Positions 49,642-51,339 of a stretch of 51,339 bases of DNA are shown in pieces. Under the pieces are notes generated by a model. It worked only from the letters and a program-made list of their open reading frames with translations, had not been told where the DNA came from and made no database searches. This DNA is from JAZDOK01 sp043798715 (lineage in GTDB: Bacteria > Vulcanimicrobiota > JAZDOK01), in contig JAZDOK010000008.1 in assembly GCA_043798715.1 (NCBI GenBank), positions 1-51,339 of the forward strand. The letters are read 5' to 3'. A program made the position numbers and the translations under genes. Positions within the stretch are counted from its first letter, which is position 1; every line of letters starts with the position of its first letter.

Positions 49642-50820
49642 ATGCCTCTCTATGAATACAAGGCATACAGCAGCAAGGGGAAGCAAAGCCGGGGGCTGAT
49701 TGACGCTCCTTCTCGCAGCGCCGCCAGGGAAATACTCAAGCGCCGCGGAGAGCTTCCGATCTCTCTAGTCGAGGAGAAGGACGCCGGGCGCCGTGGCGGC
49801 ACCTCGCGCGTGGACGACCTGGTCTTCTCCCTGCGTCAGCTCGCCGTCCTGCTCCGGGCCGGCCTGCCCCTCACGGCGGCTCTCGATTCCATCAGCGCCC
49901 AGGTTGAAAACGAACAGCTCAAACGGGCCTATACCCGGGTGCGGAGCCAGATCGGGGAAGGTTCCACCCTGGCCGGCGCCCTGGCGCTGGACCGGGTCTT
50001 CCCGCCGCTCCTTATCGTCCTGGTGGAGGCGGGGGAGCAGGTAGGCGCGGTCGAGGAAATCCTGGAGAAATTCGCCGATTTCATAGAGAAGGAGAGCGAG
50101 TTCCAGAGGAAGGTCATGGCGGCCCTCATCTATCCTTCCGTCATCCTCCTGGCCTGCCTGGGGCTCGTCTTCTTCATCATCACCTATATCGCGCCCACCC
50201 TGATGGAAATTTTCACCGCTTTCAAAAAGACGCTGCCCCTCAGTACCTCGATTCTTCTTTTCATGGGAAATATCTTCCGGAAGTTCTGGCCGCTCATCCT
50301 CATCCTGGTGGTCGGGGGCGTCGCGGCCTGGAAGAAATTAGTGCCGCTTCATTACAAGGACCGGATGAAACTCAACCTGCCGCTCCTGGGGCAGACCTTC
50401 CGCTATATCATGTTCTCCCGCTGGGCGCGGACGCTCTCCATGCTTCACGGCGGCGGCGTGTCTCTGACGTCCGCCCTGGGGGCCAGCCGCGAGGTGGTGG
50501 GGAACATCGTGGTCTATGAGGCCCTGGCCACCGTGCAGCAGGACGTCGAAAAAGGGGTCTCCCTGGCGGCGGCCTTAAAGAAGATTCCCTACGTGCCGTC
50601 TTTTCTGGTGCAGATGTCCGAGACGGGGGAGAAGTCCGGAGAACTGGAGAAGATGCTGGAGACCACGGCCAATTTCTTCGAACGCACCACCGAGCGAAAG
50701 CTGGGAATTTTCCTTCAGCTTCTGGAGCCGGCGATCATCCTCTTCCTGGGGGTCGTCGTAGGCTTCGTCGTCATCTCGGTGCTTCTCCCGATCTTCGAGC
50801 TTAACAAGCTGATTCACTAG
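49642..50820 (+). CDS. gspF: type II secretion platform protein GspF
   Basis: The 392-residue product begins MPLYEYKAYSSKGKQSRGLI, typical of GspF, and has two T2SSF domains (about 60-185 and 265-385) with three membrane segments. LVEAGEQVGAVEEILEKFAD and MSETGEKSGELEKMLETTA are the repeated family motifs. It follows gspE by 3 bases and is the last gene of the operon. It is a paralogue of the platform protein at 14257. GspG, GspC and the prepilin peptidase are not in the window. Confidence 0.95.
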   Translation: MPLYEYKAYSSKGKQSRGLIDAPSRSAAREILKRRGELPISLVEEKDAGRRGGTSRVDDLVFSLRQLAVLLRAGLPLTAALDSISAQVENEQLKRAYTRVRSQIGEGSTLAGALALDRVFPPLLIVLVEAGEQVGAVEEILEKFADFIEKESEFQRKVMAALIYPSVILLACLGLVFFIITYIAPTLMEIFTAFKKTLPLSTSILLFMGNIFRKFWPLILILVVGGVAAWKKLVPLHYKDRMKLNLPLLGQTFRYIMFSRWARTLSMLHGGGVSLTSALGASREVVGNIVVYEALATVQQDVEKGVSLAAALKKIPYVPSFLVQMSETGEKSGELEKMLETTANFFERTTERKLGIFLQLLEPAIILFLGVVVGFVVISVLLPIFELNKLIH

Positions 50821-50836
50821 GCGGAAATATGAGCGA

Positions 50837-51339
50837 ATGATAGAAAAGAATTTTGACATATCATTCATTGCGGATCTGGCCCTGCGAGAAAAGCAGATCC
50901 AGCAGAATTACAGGCCGATCATCGCGGTACACAAGTGGTTTGCGCGAAGGCCCGGCACGCTGTTTCGAGGACTGCTCCTGTCGGAATTCTTGGATAAGCC
51001 CCTTCCCGAAGCATTCTACCAATCAAATCGGTGTCAGGGGATCCGGATTGCAGATCCTTTCATGGGGGGAGGAAGCCCTTTACTGGAGGCCAACCGTCTT
51101 GATTGTGACGTCATCGGGTTTGACATCAATCCAATGTCTTACTGGATTGTAAAACAGGAAATCGAGCATCTCGACCTGGACGAATACGTTCGAGCGGCAA
51201 ATTCCCTGCGCCGGCAGATTGAAAATGAAATAGGACAACTCCATCGTACGCGCTGTATTTTCTGCGGAGCCGAAGACGCTCACGTAAAGTACTTCCTGTG
51301 GGTTAAGGTGATTCAATGCCGGAAATGCCAGGAGGCCAT
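50837..51339 (+). CDS. 5' part of a zinc-ribbon DNA methylase (COG1743/DUF1156-like), cut by the window end
   Basis: The open frame runs from ATG 50837 through the right end (167 codons seen). The start reads YRPIIAVHKWFARRPGTLF, like the H-x-WW-ARRP segment of DUF1156 methylases. DPFMGGGSPLLEANRL follows, the SAM-binding motif I of the FxGxG type, with VIGFDINPMSYWI behind it. Then a CIFCG ... CRKC zinc ribbon appears. COG1743 proteins are predicted adenine-specific methylases, some found in defence islands. The catalytic motif (NPPY-like) would lie beyond the window. It starts 17 bases after gspF and has a weak ribosome binding site. Confidence 0.75.
   Translation, partial: MIEKNFDISFIADLALREKQIQQNYRPIIAVHKWFARRPGTLFRGLLLSEFLDKPLPEAFYQSNRCQGIRIADPFMGGGSPLLEANRLDCDVIGFDINPMSYWIVKQEIEHLDLDEYVRAANSLRRQIENEIGQLHRTRCIFCGAEDAHVKYFLWVKVIQCRKCQEA

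Overview
The window looks like a chromosomal piece of a diderm (Gram-negative-type), GC-rich bacterium. It encodes an outer-membrane secretin (GspD), a TolC-family channel and type II secretion pseudopilins. It also has a remA-gmk-rpoZ cluster and a yceD-rpmF-fab cluster of the kind seen in Firmicutes, Deltaproteobacteria-like groups and several uncultured phyla. No rRNA or other phylogenetic marker allows a firm assignment; an uncultured diderm phylum is my guess.

Positions 1 to about 7976 are accessory DNA. A minus-strand small-gene cluster lies at the left edge. It is followed by a long gene-poor stretch that holds a nested RNA-like hairpin. Then come an excisionase-like gene, a 40-codon ORF and an intact tyrosine integrase. 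Downstream is cargo of mostly unrecognised small genes: a three-helix membrane protein, two paralogous proline-rich micro-proteins made by a partial tandem duplication, a secreted Ada-like protein, an unknown 250-residue protein, a metal-dependent amidohydrolase and three more small proteins. The region ends with a 26-codon relic of a second integrase, a terminator-like hairpin, a perfect tandem 11-bp repeat and the 3' end of a tRNA-Ala(CGC) gene. This is the usual layout of an integrative element beside a tRNA.

Positions 8053 to 12924 return to core genes: two small unknown genes, surE, mutS2 and queA, closely packed or overlapping. Positions 12984 to 19492 are a pilus/type II secretion-like locus: five prepilin-like genes (one inverted), a GspF/PilC-type platform protein, and a secreted transglutaminase-TPR protein.

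Positions 19504 to 30514 carry rqcH (minus strand), then remA-gmk-rpoZ, a family 5 substrate-binding protein, an anchored NHL-repeat protein, ahcY, metK, a secreted PIG-L deacetylase with a CBM9-like tail, and a CCA-adding-type nucleotidyltransferase. Between ahcY and metK lies an unusual heptad-repeat hairpin. A consensus sigma-70 promoter at 30630 starts the operon yceD-rpmF-fabH-fabD-fabG-acpP, which ends in a clear intrinsic terminator. Genes plsX and fabF are not in this operon.

Positions 34560 to 41041 encode a complete tripartite ABC-2 exporter (TolC-type channel, HlyD-type adaptor, two ATPases, two permeases; YbhFSR-like). Positions 41169 to 50820 are a type II secretion operon in the order I-J-K-L-M-N-D-E-F, with tight or overlapping junctions. 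The window closes inside a zinc-ribbon DNA methylase gene that runs off the right end and may open another accessory island.
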